From Limnoperna fortunei (lineage: Eukaryota; Mollusca; Bivalvia; Mytilida; Modiolidae), in NCBI GenBank assembly GCA_944474755.1, contig OX104113.1, forward strand, positions 59,106,074 through 59,170,073: a stretch of 64,000 nt of DNA. The letters are read 5' to 3'. The translations under genes and the position numbers were made by a program. Below the pieces are notes generated by a model. That model made no database searches. It was not told the DNA's origin and was given only the letters and a program-made list of their open reading frames with translations. Numbering within the stretch: position 1 is the first letter of the stretch; every line of letters begins with the position of its first letter. This document shows positions 1 through 11,590 of this stretch, piece by piece.

Positions 1-758
1 TTTGAACTGTATTTAATTTAAACAATGATTCAACAGAGAAATCTGGTAGCTTTATATTATTACTTTCTTTAAAACTCAAAAAATCGTTTCTATTATTATA
101 CCAAAGATTGTATGTATCTTTAATATTTGTATTCACGGAGTTGAATTGAAATTGAAATTCGCATTTTAATCTTGTACCTATAGTGGTGTGATTTTTTAAT
201 TGCAAACGCATGCTATCGATTAGCATATAAAGGAAATATATTCCACATTGTCTATTTTAATAAACCTCAGAAAAATCTGAATGGTTTCCCCCACCTGTGG
301 GTTAACACCCATCCTATATAGGGACGAATACACAAAATCTAAGGTCCTATGTATGGAGCTCTCAATACACTTGTATGACCCGGAAAAGCAAGCTCATTAA
401 AATTTGTTTAAATGTGGATCCTTATTTTTGGAATCTTACCATAGGTTGCTTCTTTTCTGTGGCAATATCAATTTTCTGAACCTTGATTTGTTTCATTACC
501 TACCAAAATGATCCCTTTTTGAATATGTTCTCGTTCTGAATATTGAATACAACTGAAATAATATTGAATACAACTGAAATATTGCTCGCTATATATCAAT
601 CAGTTAAAAGGCTATATAGCTTATAGAGTGTAAACCATGTTTAAACAATTACACAATAAACATGTTTCAACTTTATATATACATGTATATATTTGCAGAA
701 TAGTAATTCTTTATATATAACATATTTTTCAGGGAAAGATGCTGACTGGAAACTAACA
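1..758. other. 5' flank and likely intron of the HtrL-like gene
   Basis: No coding region is seen. The segment ends in pyrimidine-rich sequence with an AG at 731-732, a plausible 3' splice site 26 bases before the ATG at 759. A second AG lies at 697-698. An upstream noncoding exon of the next gene is therefore likely but cannot be located. Confidence 0.4.
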
Positions 759-1781
759 ATGAAATTCAATATTTTCCGTTTAGTTGTTGGATCAGCATCC
801 ATATTCATTCTTCTACTGACTTTTAAAATTCTAGAGCGACACGAAGTAACCATTTTGACAAAAACCACCACACAAGACGACACAAATGTTGCAACAATAG
901 ACTATAAAATGTATAACCATACATACCATGACAATTGGAAAAACACAAATAGAAGTCTTACCATAGTGACGGCATTTTTTAATTTAGGAACATTTCCAAA
1001 GGGTTCCTTTTCCAACATGAGGACACCGGATTCCTACAAGTACTGGATGGGAGTCTATAAATATCTTAAAAATCCGTTAATAATTTATACAGACTCGGAG
1101 AAATTTGGCGAATACTTTACAAACTTAAGGCAGAATTCAACGTCAACTACAAAAGTCATAATCTTTACGAAAGAACAATTATGGCCTTTTCAAATTAAAC
1201 CTCAAATTGCGAAAATTTACTCTGACCCGGGATATCCAAAACATTATCCTAATACATATTTACCGGAATATACTAGTATGACACATTCTAAGCTTCCTCT
1301 AGTTGTAAAAGCAATTAAGTCAAATTATTTTCCTTCTGATTATTATTGTTGGATCGACTTGGGATATTTCCGGGATATTGCTAATCGTAATAACTCATTT
1401 TATTTAGAAATACCCGAAGACTTCGATAAAACGAAAGTTGGGGTAACACGCGTTTATGATTCTGATATTAAGGGTACGTCGGCAAAATCAATTATTTTAG
1501 GAAACAAGAACTGGATTGGTGGGGGGTTGTTTTTAGGAAAACCAGAAGTGTTGATTGCATTTGAAGAACAATATAAAAAATCCGTTCTCTACTACCTCTC
1601 ACAAGGATTAATGAACGTAGAACAACACATACTTTATTCCATGTATACGTCCGAGGAGAGGAAGAAAAATCCAATCACTGTCGAGGTTCAATTATACATA
1701 CCAGGAAAACAGAAAGTAATATCCGAAGATCCCTGGTTTTATTTAGGTTTTGTAATGTACCATGAAGTACCTAAGAGCTAA
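759..1781 (+). CDS. HtrL/YibB-family type II membrane protein
   Basis: This is a 340-residue reading frame in one exon. The first ATG is at 759; the frame is open upstream to about 693 but without an ATG, and a probable splice acceptor sits at 731-732. A short basic N-terminus (MKFNIFR) is followed by a hydrophobic segment at about residues 8-25, which predicts a type II Golgi/ER membrane protein with a lumenal C-terminal domain. Several N-x-S/T sites (for example NHT, NRS, NST, NNS) fit lumenal exposure. The body (about 65-330) has the look of the HtrL/YibB family, including TIVTAFFNLG near the domain start and WIDLGYFRD near residue 198. The family is known from bacterial lipopolysaccharide loci and is widespread in molluscs. 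A glycosyltransferase-like role is suspected, but the reaction is not established. The frame is intact and looks functional. Confidence 0.8.
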   Translation: MKFNIFRLVVGSASIFILLLTFKILERHEVTILTKTTTQDDTNVATIDYKMYNHTYHDNWKNTNRSLTIVTAFFNLGTFPKGSFSNMRTPDSYKYWMGVYKYLKNPLIIYTDSEKFGEYFTNLRQNSTSTTKVIIFTKEQLWPFQIKPQIAKIYSDPGYPKHYPNTYLPEYTSMTHSKLPLVVKAIKSNYFPSDYYCWIDLGYFRDIANRNNSFYLEIPEDFDKTKVGVTRVYDSDIKGTSAKSIILGNKNWIGGGLFLGKPEVLIAFEEQYKKSVLYYLSQGLMNVEQHILYSMYTSEERKKNPITVEVQLYIPGKQKVISEDPWFYLGFVMYHEVPKS

Positions 1782-3853
1782 CGACAAAATAGCATCTGAC
1801 AATGAATATCAAATATCATATCACAATTAATAGTCATGCTATAATTTCAATATTTATATATTGTCGGTTCATGTTTTTGTTATCAGATATCACTGGCTGT
1901 TTCGCTGTTACGATGAGACTTCAGTCGGCACGATTTTCTGTCTTGAGGCTGATGATTACATAAGGGATATCCAATACAAATAGATGTTCTTAAAATATTT
2001 TACTGATATGATAGGAGGTTTACAAACAAACTTGTTGCTCTTTATGTTAAAGGATTAACATAAACTTATCAAATTATACTTACAATAATTTATATTATAT
2101 ATTGCAGTGCAATACATTGAATTTAAATACGTATTACAAATTTGATGATATTTCTTTTCAGTTTCTTGGTAATACGTACCAACTTATTGAATATGCCATA
2201 TATCTGTGTAAATTTATATGTTGGTTGCGGATAAATAAGTTTGCACAGCTTGTGCAAATTAACGTAAACAAGTAAATAAGTAAAACGAACCGTGTATACC
2301 AGCTGTGCTTAGAACGAATAATCGTACCGTCGCTTTTTTTTTTGGCGAGGTTAATCCGACAAATCACAAAACTAACTTCGGATTATAGCGGCAGAAAAAT
2401 TCGGCCTAAGCTGTGCTCCACTTCTTACAGACTGTATATATACGTATGAGGCTGATTTTATAAAATGGCTTCTTTAGAAAAAGGACACATAGAAAGCACT
2501 CTCTTTCAATTTTACGTTCCTCTGTATACTGGTAGGTGAACGTGGTTTCATCGAATAATCTAAAATTCGGTGACTATTTTGAACTTTAAATTAAGGACAC
2601 CACGAAGACAGTTAGGTCTGCCTCATCTCTTGGCCTATACATTTAAAAATTGACAATGAATGTGAGTTGATAACCAAAATTATGACAGAAGAGATTATTT
2701 AAATTTTCATATTGTCAATTTCTATTTTTATGTGGCAACATTCCAGCAGCACCTGCTTGAGAAATATACATCTCCCAATTGATCAGGTACTCGTGAACCT
2801 GTACTTCATATCCTGATTTGTCTGCTGACAGAAAACAACTTAACCATAGTGGCTAGATTGAAATCATCAATTGGAAAATTTTACGGTTACCGTATTCTTT
2901 ACGGAATATCTGTGTCACCATGACCATTGAATAACTCTGCTTGTCGTAACTGCTTTCCCTCTTTCTTACTGTGTCCAGTTGGAATGGGAGAAGGCGGCTA
3001 GAAAATAGTATATGACAGCCTCTAGAACGGTGTTATAATTGAATTAGCGACCACTTCAGTTTTGTCCTGTAAACTTGTTGCCACTTTTCCCATATAGTAA
3101 TCCTAAAAGACGTTCTATAGTTGGACGCACTCTTCAATACTCAAATTCCTTGATTCTAGCTTTGACGTGCAACCGGCAGAAAGAGATTTTTCGAAAAGAT
3201 ATAATTTTTGAAGTCCTCGCTGAGTTCAAAATAAGTAATAAACTGAAAATATAAACCCTTCTTGAGCGAAGGCCAGGTCAAGTATATCCTTAATATATAG
3301 TCAATACAGGGGTCATTTATAGGAGGTTTCTTTATTTGCCCTATGATATTCCCGGTTTACCCGTTGAAAATCACGCCGTTCGACAGGAAGAGTGCAGGGC
3401 AATTCTTGTAGATAAGGTTGGAATCGAGCACACCCTGTCTGCAGTAAAGCTACAAACCGCAACCTCAGTGTGATGAATAGTTGAAATTCTATATTAATCC
3501 CACGGCCATTGAGGCCCACTGAGTGTTTCCCTATGCAAAAGATGTACGTATACAAGAACACTAATACCCATCCTTATTTTCTAGGACTTTTTTGATAAAT
3601 TAGCGGTCATACAGGATGCCAAATTATAACAGAAGACGGACAAGACGTATCATGACTCATTATAAACTGTAAATTCTGTTCAAACTATTGTCAAACATAG
3701 AAACTCAGAGTGACTGTTAAGACGAACGTTATTTCCTCAAACGGATAATTATAAAAAATTCAGTAATATTGTTTTAAAAACAAGAATTAGATATATAGAA
3801 AAATAAATAAATGTGAAACATTTAAACCTTCATAAACAAACTATGGGCAGCCA
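1782..3853. other. Intergenic DNA, no gene recognised
   Basis: AT-rich sequence with short random frames only. No domain, RNA gene or clear repeat structure is seen. A T-run occurs near 2335-2342. Confidence 0.5.
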
Positions 3854-4486
3854 AAGTTTTAAAATTTGAGGCAGCAAGGTCAACAACTCGGGTAATGTTA
3901 CATGTTTATGTTAAAATGTGATTTTAATGTACCTTTTAACAATTAATAAACAACTTCTATCTGTATTGGACGAATTCAAAAGGAACTATAATTAAAATTA
4001 CTTTTACCAATGAATCAACAACCACCCTTACATCACAATCAAACTCAAAATCGTATACTAGTATAAGTTTTAAAATTTGAGGCAGCAAGGTCAACAACTC
4101 GGGTAATGTTACATGTTTATGTTAAAATGTGATTTTAATGTACCTTTTAACCATTAATAAACAACTTCTATCTGTATTGGACGAATTCAAAAGGAACTAT
4201 AATTAAAATTACTTTTACCAATGAATCAACAACCACCCTTACATCACAATCAAACTCAAAATCGTATACTAGTACAAGTTTTAAAATTTGAGGCAGCAAA
4301 GTCAACAACTCGGGTAATGTTACATGTTTATGTTAAAATGTGATTTTAATGTACCTTTTAACCATTAATAAACAACTTCTATCTGTATTGGACGAATTCA
4401 AAAGGAACTATAATTAAAATTACTTTCACCAATGAATCAACAACCACCCTTACATCACAATCAAACTCAAAATCGTATACTAGTAT
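3854..4486. repeat. Tandem repeat, 3 copies of 211 bp
   Basis: Three nearly identical units start at about 3855, 4066 and 4277, as shown by the repeated phrase aagttttaaaatttgaggca. The period is 211 bp in both steps and only a handful of bases differ between units, so the expansion is recent. No coding frame runs through it. Confidence 0.95.
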
Positions 4487-5896
4487 ATGACGACTAACAA
4501 ATGTATAGTGTCATTATCATAAAAATGCTTCTCTGAAACAGTTAATCAGTTGAAACAAAACTTATCAGCACTATTATATGGATGGTCCTCTATAAAGGAC
4601 TGGTCAATATTGATTGAAGAGTTGGGACCGCTGCAAAATGTAATAAGACACTGTTAACTTTTGTATGCCTGCATTTACACCGGTTATTTTCAGCACTGAT
4701 AGGACGACTAATCTTTTTTCATAACAATATCATAAATGAAAAAAAAATAAAAATATTTGTTCTGATGGTTGAATTCAAAACCAACATACTGCTATCGAAC
4801 GATTTGTTTAACAAACATAAATGCTGACCGAATTGTAAGCATATAATTATTCACCAGATAGGACATCCACTTATTTTTATAACACGTCTGATGTAGGACT
4901 GCACTTGTTTGTATTTTTTCAACTTTCAACATGATAATTTGAACACCGGTCCCAACCTCCCCCCCCCCCCCAATTAATACTGTCCGGTCCCTAAAGTCTG
5001 TATTTTTAATGCCAATCCGAATTTTAAAATGGCCACCACCGAAAGATACAGTTTAACATAGGACATATGATCTATTTTTAGAATCTGTCAAATTAATTGT
5101 AGACATATTGTTTGTGCATGCTTATTGGATGGTGCTGTAAAATGTTTGTTTTTGATTTTGATTGAAAATCCAAAAATAGCTGTCACCAAAGAATAACATA
5201 GGATCCTATTGAAAAAGAACTTTAAAAGGCTTCTTAATTCGAATCTGTTAATCAATGGAAGAAACTTATTACCAGTATTCTTTAAATTGTTCTCTATTAA
5301 GTTTATGCTTTTTATGCTAATCCGAAATTCAAAATGACCACCATGCACTTATTGGAAAAATATTCAATTGCCGTCTTCTCAGAAACTGCAAAGCTGTTTA
5401 AAGAAATTCGTTATGTTCATGTTTATTGAATTGTACTCTTATAAAGTTGATGTTTTTTTTTTATTGTAATCGGCAATAAAAATGGCCGCTACTGCACTAC
5501 TCAGTTTAACATCGGATTGTAAGGGGGACAAATTTATCAAATGCTTCTATTCTGAAACCGGTTAACCAATGGAAAGAACAACTTACAAGCAGTATTCACT
5601 GGATGCTATTTTATAAAGTTTATGTTTGTGTTGCCAATCTGAAACTGAAAATGGCCGACACCGCAAGACAAGTTCAACAGAAGACTTTACGAGAAAATGT
5701 TTTTAAACGCAGGTGAATAAATTAAAACAAAACTTATCAGCAAAATTAACCGGACTGTAATCTTTAAACTGTTTTTTTTTACCAATCTGAAATTCAAAAA
5801 TGACCACCATTACGGATTTAATTACACATTATATTATTATTATTATAAATCACATTTATATAGCACCCTTTTCATACATATACATACGCTCAAAGG

Positions 5897-7207
5897 GGTG
5901 TGTTCACGTTTCTCCAACATTTGATATTTCAGGTAAAAAGTAATAAGCAAAGAATATAGAATATTATATATATTTAATTGAATTACAGTACAAAGTAACA
6001 GGCATGTCCATATATCAAACTAAACATTACAGTACAAAGTAACAGGCATTTATTAAAGTTATAAGTAAAGTAAAAAATACAGAATATTATACATATTTAA
6101 TTTTAACAGGCAGTAAGGCAAAAACAAGTGGGTACATTATGTCGTCACGGTAGCATGCAGGTTGTAAAGTTGTGTGAACTGGGTTGGTGCTGTGATAAAG
6201 GTCCCTTCTACACAAGGGACCGACCATTTAACTTGCAAAAGGGGGGGGGCTTGTTTTTTCCTAAAAAAAATATTTTGAAAATGATTTTTGATGAAAAAAA
6301 ATATTTTGGAAGCAGAGGGTAAGAAAAAAAATATTCTGAAGAAGGATTTCTGCTATATAAAATAATGCTAATAATGAAAAAAAATATTCTGTCGCGACGC
6401 GTTCAAAAAATAAAATATAAATATCCCTAAATGATGTTGACTGCTGCTTAGTTGGTCAGGTTGCGGGTAGTCGAAAACGTAAGTATTTTCTGTGCATTTC
6501 CATCGTCAGCTCGTAGAAATCTTTCCCCTGCAACTGTCTGTGTCTATTTTCCGTCTAATTGAAGGACTTGTCTGGTTTTAGGAAGTCTAGTCATCTCTTT
6601 GTTTCGGGTCCGGTATAGTGACATGCGTGATTCCTTAAATGTCGGTTGTTCTGCAACGACGTCCTCGTGGTCTGCGTTGGTGTCGATGTAGTCGGTGGAT
6701 CGAAGTTTAGCTCTCTCTTCTTCGTATATTGCTGTGATCGAGGTAGCCTCATTTAGGCATCGGGCCGTAATGGCTTGAATTACGGCGTTTGCTTTTACTT
6801 TTTCTCGATTAGGTGTATGAGAATGGGCCGTGAACTGACACTAAACACTTCTCATTTCTGAGCATAGCAAGCGTACTTTGTAATAATTGTATAATAATTT
6901 GACACTGCTTAGCATGGTCTTTAATTGCACTTTAATTATTTCAGAATTAATTTTATTAATTAAATTCTTATTGAATTACTATGATTTATGATATGAAGAC
7001 ATAATAAAAAATATTTATTTCTATTTTTATATATTATATATATCACAACTTTGCCATAAATTTCAGATAGATTCCCCAGGTTTTACTGTAAACTGCGTAA
7101 AACAACATATTTGATTGTTGTAAAAACAACAAGCCCTTCCACTGTTCATTTCATGTTGGAGAAACGTGAATAAAATTTTTCAAATGTTGGAGAAACGTGA
7201 ATAAACC
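5897..7207. mobile_element. Mutator-like (MULE) DNA transposon nested in the LINE
   Basis: The ends are inverted repeats of about 30 bp containing TTCACGTTTCTCCAACATTT (left about 5897-5926; right about 7178-7207, reverse complement). They are flanked by CTCAAAGG at 5889-5896 and 7208-7215, an 8-bp target duplication that reconstitutes the LINE's 3' motif. The interior encodes a decayed MULE-type transposase on the minus strand (see 6440-6838). TIRs beginning with G and an 8-9 bp duplication fit Mutator-like elements. It also holds an internal direct repeat around 5985-6045 and A/T-rich segments with repeated aatatttttttt runs. Confidence 0.7.
6440..6838 (-). pseudogene. MULE/FLYWCH-type transposase relic
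   Basis: Read on the minus strand from about 6838, an open stretch of roughly 95 codons begins with AHSHTPNREK, the His-x-His end of a FLYWCH-like zinc finger. It continues through a charged helix region and a Lys/Arg-rich block (YRTRNKEMTRLPKTRQ). One stop (TAG, where a Trp codon is usual) separates it from GERFLRADDG..KILTFSTTRNL, which resembles the start of MULE transposase domains (GERFLlyD..ILiFaT..NL). It is then lost in stops and A/T-rich DNA. The DDE catalytic core is missing, so the gene is dead. Identification is from remembered family patterns. Confidence 0.6.
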
Positions 7208-7459
7208 CTCAAAGGTGCTTTACAAACAAAACCATACATTTTAAGAATACGACTAATCGAATCCTAAGTTCCTATAATAAATTAAAACTTTATATAGAGT
7301 TATTGAAACATAACGATTAAAAAATGTGAAATAAAATTACACAACATATTGGTAGGTAAAACGTCCAGAACATAATGCGCTGCGTATAAAAGAGATTGTC
7401 TATGTGAATAGTTCATATATCGGATCAAGAAACATAAATGTAATGTAGCAAAATTACGA

Positions 7460-8074
7460 CTACTGTACTTCATAACACTGAAGGAAAAGGTATGTTTTAA
7501 GAGATTTTTTAAAAGAAGCAAAGCTGCTAGACTGGCGTAGTGTCAGTGGTAAGGAATTCCAGAGCCGAGGTGCACACACACAGAAACAGCGGTCTCCGTA
7601 GCTCACTGTTTTAGATCTGGGTTGTACTAAAATCAATGTATTGTCTTGAGATCTAAGTGTTCGCTTTGGTGTATACAGTTCCAGCAAAGATCTAATATAC
7701 GCTGGTGCTTGATTGTGAAGTGCCTTGTATGTAAGGGTACAAATCTTGTACTTGATTCTACTGTCTATCGGTAACCAATGCAGCTCTTTCAAAATCGGTG
7801 TGATATGACAGGAGCGAGAAGCTTTTGTAATTATACGCGCTGCTGTGTTTTGAACGGTCTGAAGCTTGTTTAGAGTGGTTTTGGGAAGTCCATATAGCAG
7901 AGAATTACAGTAGTCTAGTCGCGATGTAACAAGACTATTGACCAGAGATTTTGTAGCATCACATGTTATATATTGTCTTATGTGGCCAATCTGACGTAAT
8001 TGAGCATAGCTGGATCGACACACAGAGTTAACATGGCTTTCCATATTCATCCTGGAGTCGAAGAACGCTCCAAG
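7460..8074 (-). pseudogene. Reverse transcriptase C-terminal fragment of the LINE
   Basis: This open frame of about 200 residues ends at 7460 and carries typical Jockey/CR1 post-RT motifs: LGAFFDSRM at its start, SRLDYCNSLLYGLP, LQTVQNTAARII, ELHWLPI, RLWNSLP and FKKSLKTYLF. The frame extends upstream to an ATG at 8113, but those first residues come from flanking minisatellite DNA, not from the element. Catalytic RT motifs are absent because of the 5' truncation, so it is not functional although it has no internal stop. Confidence 0.9.
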
Positions 8075-8576
8075 ACACATAGGACTCTTATAGAAAGAAT
8101 TTGTAAATGCCATCTTTCAGAAACCACAAAGCTGAGTCATGTTGTACGTGAATGTTTACTGGATTGTCCTCGTGAAAGCTTATGTTCATTTATCCAAGAG
8201 GGCTTCTAATGCAGGAATTAATTTATGATAGACACCTATGTGAAAATGTCTAAAATGATGTTAAATCTTAAACCCGTGAACCAGTTAAAACCAAACAGTA
8301 ATATTTATTGCATGGTTCTTTGCAGATTTATTCTTGGGCATTTTAATTTAATTTAAATTTTTTTATTTATTATTATTATTTTGTTCGTTTTTTTTGTTCT
8401 TTTGTTTTATATTGTTGTTGTTGTTGTTTTAAACTGAACAGTACATGACTTAGTTAAACTTGGGAGAAGTGCCATCTTCTATAAATCAGGCGAGAGAATT
8501 TTTTATATTTCCTTACAATGGCATATTTCCAAACTTTATTAAAAACCAATGTTGTGTAAGAATATAGATTACTACC

Positions 8577-8627
8577 TGGTCATTTCCATATTGGCCCTGG
8601 TTACTATGGCCAATATGGAAATGACCA
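8577..8627. repeat. Perfect 20-bp stem hairpin
   Basis: The arm TGGTCATTTCCATATTGGCC (8577-8596) is perfectly complementary to 8608-8627, with an 11-base loop. Further copies of 'ggctaatat' follow at 8657-8715. It could be a small foldback element or a replication-slippage product. Confidence 0.8.
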
Positions 8628-8906
8628 TGTAATATATTTGAGTACATGTCTCGAGGGCTAATATCGATCTTCGCCCTGTTTCCCAGGGCTAATATCAATA
8701 TTTGCCACTATGGCTAATAACTGACACAGACTTCCAGCCTTTATTACATGGACAGATTTCCCTATATTTACACTTAATATGTGATAACGCTTTATACAAA
8801 GCATTAAGGTGTTTTCGGTATGCATTAATTTGCTTGTATTGGGCATCTACAGCAATGCTTACATGCTGTCATAACAAGTTTCAAGCCCGTTTCATATTAT
8901 GCAGTT

Positions 8907-9097
8907 GCGGGTTCGATTCTCACTGCAGGCTGGGTGTATTCGACTCCAATCTTAATTGACAAGGATTGCCAGTTTTCCTACCGCAGGTCGGTGGTTCTTT
9001 CTGGGTACCCCGGCTTCCTCCTCCAATAAAAACTGGACGCCATGATATAGCTGAAAAATTGCTGAAAGTGGCGTTAAACAACACTCAAACAAACAAA
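8907..9097 (+). mobile_element. tRNA-derived SINE, 5'-truncated, perfect target duplication
   Basis: A 14-bp duplication, catattatgcagtt, flanks it at 8893-8906 and 9098-9111. The body starts at the Pol III B box (GCGGGTTCGATTCTC), so the A box is lost. It continues with the central block (GACAAGGATTGCCAGTTTTC, then GGCTTCCTCCTCCAATAAAA) and the tail GCTGAAAGTGGCGTTAAACA plus (AAAC)n. It is the same family as the copies at 36992-37254 and 61821-62090, and resembles widespread molluscan core-type SINEs (RUDI-like; family name from memory). Confidence 0.9.
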
Positions 9098-9403
9098 CAT
9101 ATTATGCAGTTTGAGGTTTTTTCATCAGTGTTGAGTTCATATTTGTTCCCAAAAGGTACATCTTGCATATCATCCCAGTACAGATGCACATATTGTCTCT
9201 CTACAGCTATATATTGCTGGTAACTGTGTAACATCAATTTTTATTAAGAGGTGTGTGCCTGTTTGTGTGCACATCACATGATGTCATTTGTTAAATATTA
9301 GGAAACTTTTATACCTAACTCTGCATGGCCAGATGTGTGAAATTCCTTTTTTTTCCTGTAGAAATGTACTAGACCTGTAAAACCAAGTTTCATGAAGATT
9401 AAA

Positions 9404-11003
9404 CTAGAGGCTCACAAGAGCCTGGATCGCTCACCTGAACCTGACAATTCTTCCTTTTATCTGGATTTTCTTTTCTACACTTCAGCAAAAATCATTAATT
9501 TTTACGTTGTAAGGGGATTATCTCCTATAAGTAGTTATAATCACCAATAATATTTTTTTGTCATATCTTGAGGAGCTGAATAATTTTAAAAGGAAAAGAT
9601 TTTCGCTTGCTCTTAAAGTTTTCAAGATATTGAGGAAAAATGACAATGACAAGTCAACTATTTAGATTGATTGATTGGTTGTTGTTTAACGTCCAGCAAG
9701 CAATATTTCAGCTATATTCAGGTGTCAACAATTTTGACAATTTACGGGAAATAACTCAAAGACATCGTCACACATATTCACGCATTTGAGAATCTTGTAG
9801 AGCTTTTGATGCTGAGGAAGGAGGTTCAGTTAAGATTTCCTGTATCTGTTATACTTTTTGAACTTGAAGCCAAAAACATTTTTGACCACCACCACCTTTT
9901 CTATTTGTAGCCAAGGTGATCATGTTGGTTGTCACCTGTCATGATTTGCGCAATTTTGGTAGAAGACATCCTAAAGATAATGTGTGCAATGTTTCAAAGC
10001 AGTCCTTTCATTGGTTTGAGAAGGAGAGGATTTGTTTAAATCAATCAAAATTGATTTAAAAATAAAACGTTAAAAGGGAATAACACCTAAATCAGAAAAA
10101 CTCGACCCGGAAGTCAATTTTGTTGCTCTCATAGAGATGCTAACTTTGTCTCTAGTTCTAATAATTTTCAATATTTTTAGGAAAAAATGGCAAAAATCAT
10201 CAATTTTGACGATTTAAGGGCAGTAAATCATAAAAAAGGTCATCGTACAACTTCAACTCGATTGAGAGTTAAGTATTGCTTTAGATCCTGAAGTTGGAAG
10301 ATCCCCTTGGTTTCATGATCTGTAATATCTTTTGAATATATAAGCCAAAAACTTATTGTCACCCCCTTCTTCTATTTTAAGCCAAAGCGACCATGATTTG
10401 TGCAAACTTGGTAGAGGACATTTAACTAATGATGTGTACAAAGTTGCAAAGCAGTCCGTTCAGTGGTTTTAGAGAAGAAGATTTTTTTTAAATCAATTAA
10501 AACTGATTAAAAGAACAGTTCAAGGGGAATAACTCCTAAACAGTTCATCAGACAATCTTGACCCCGAAGTCATTTCTGTAGCTCTCCTAGAGCTTAACAA
10601 TTTAGCATTGTTAACTTTTTCTCTATTTAATTTTCAAGAGTTAAGGCAAAAATGGCAAAAATCATCAATTTTGACAATAAAAGGGCAAAGAATTTTCATA
10701 CAACTGACTCGGTGAGTTTTGTAGAGCTTAGATGCTGAAAAAGGATGGTCTCTGCTTTTCCATTATCTGTTATACTTTATGAACTGTAAGGCAAAAACTA
10801 TATTTTGACGACCCCCCCCCCCTCTTATGTTTTTAGCCGAGGCAGCCATGTTGATTGGTCTGGGGCATGATTTGTGAAAAATTGGTAGAGGACATTTTAC
10901 TGATGATGTGTGCAAAGTTTCAAAGTAATCCCTTCAGTAATCTTTGAGGAGAAGATTTTTAAAGAAAAGTTCATGACGACGGACGACTTCGGGTCAGGAG
11001 AGC
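9404..11003 (-). mobile_element. Hairpin-ended tandem-core element, family A relative
   Basis: Read on the minus strand, the left end is TTTAGCTCTCCTGACCCGAA at about 11007-10988 followed by GTCCGTCGTC. The right end is a near-palindrome AGGCTCTTGTGAGCCT followed by CTAG (9404-9420). The interior holds about three units of roughly 460 bp marked by 'aaaaatcatcaattttgac' and 'cagtcc-ttcagtggttt'. A SINE/LINE-tail-like piece (gattgattgattggttgttg) lies at about 9667-9730. No coding capacity is seen. Confidence 0.65.
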
Positions 11004-11590
11004 TAAAAGGGGACCTGAATTTTATTTGTATATATTAATTTCTATCCCTTCAGAGTTACCTGACATATTAAGGCAGTATAGATGTACAGTCATGTTTATC
11101 TTGAGAGTTGCAATACAAGCTGTCATTATAACTAACAGTTAAGAAATTAATGTTAAATATTTTTTTAAAGATGAACTGGCATCCAGACTATAACAATATA
11201 ACCAGAAGACCCATTAGAAGTTTTTCTGAAGAACTTACTTAGCATGTACTTAGCATGTTTTTTTTTAAATTGTGTTAAAGTGATATATAATACTCATTGT
11301 ATTAACATATATTATATTGCTTTAAAACAATTTTAAAAACGGAAAAGGAGCTGTTTAAATTAAACTGTTGTAACAGTTGCAGAGATAGTCTCATAGGGTC
11401 CTAAATATACCAGTGAGATCTGAAACCATGAAATATGCGATATTTAAATTCAAATTATAGCAGTTTTTTTTACCAAAAATAACATAATACATTTATATTC
11501 ATAACTGGAGGTCACATGATTTAATGGTTCATCCAGCAAACAGTATTTAAGCTATATTCAGGATGAGAACAAGTTTACCTACAAAAAAAA

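Larger units (their letters stand above)
5824..8080 (-). mobile_element. 5'-truncated CR1/Jockey-type LINE with target duplication
   Basis: On the minus strand the element starts at about 8074 inside the reverse transcriptase C-terminal region. It ends near 5830 in a TAATAA-type repeated tail (plus-strand tattattattattat). A 6-bp target duplication, acacat, flanks it at 5824-5829 and 8075-8080. A related copy of the flanking array at 20697-21040 lacks the insert at exactly this place. The 3' end contains the 'ctcaaagg..ctttac' block seen at many molluscan LINE/SINE ends; it is split by the transposon at 5897-7207. Confidence 0.85.
4500..8215. repeat. Degenerate minisatellite array (family A core), interrupted by a LINE
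   Basis: Diverged units of about 160-180 bp carry the recurring phrases 'cttct-ctgaaac-ggttaa-caatgga', 'ggatggtcctctataaag' and 'aattcaaaatggcc'. These are the same core units as the element at 50866-52335. The array is visible at 4500-5829, is split by the LINE at 5830-8074, and resumes at 8081-8215. No hairpin ends are seen, so it is an old, eroded copy. Confidence 0.75.

Noticed and set aside
693..758. Longer N-terminus for the HtrL-like protein
   Set aside because: The upstream codon is TTG and a splice acceptor lies at 731-732; the ATG at 759 gives a proper membrane-anchor start.
759..1781. Bacterial contamination
   Set aside because: Base composition and flanks match the rest of the window, and the protein has a eukaryote-type membrane anchor and upstream splice signal.
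3854..4486. CRISPR-like array
   Set aside because: Units are contiguous 211-bp repeats without spacers in an animal genome.
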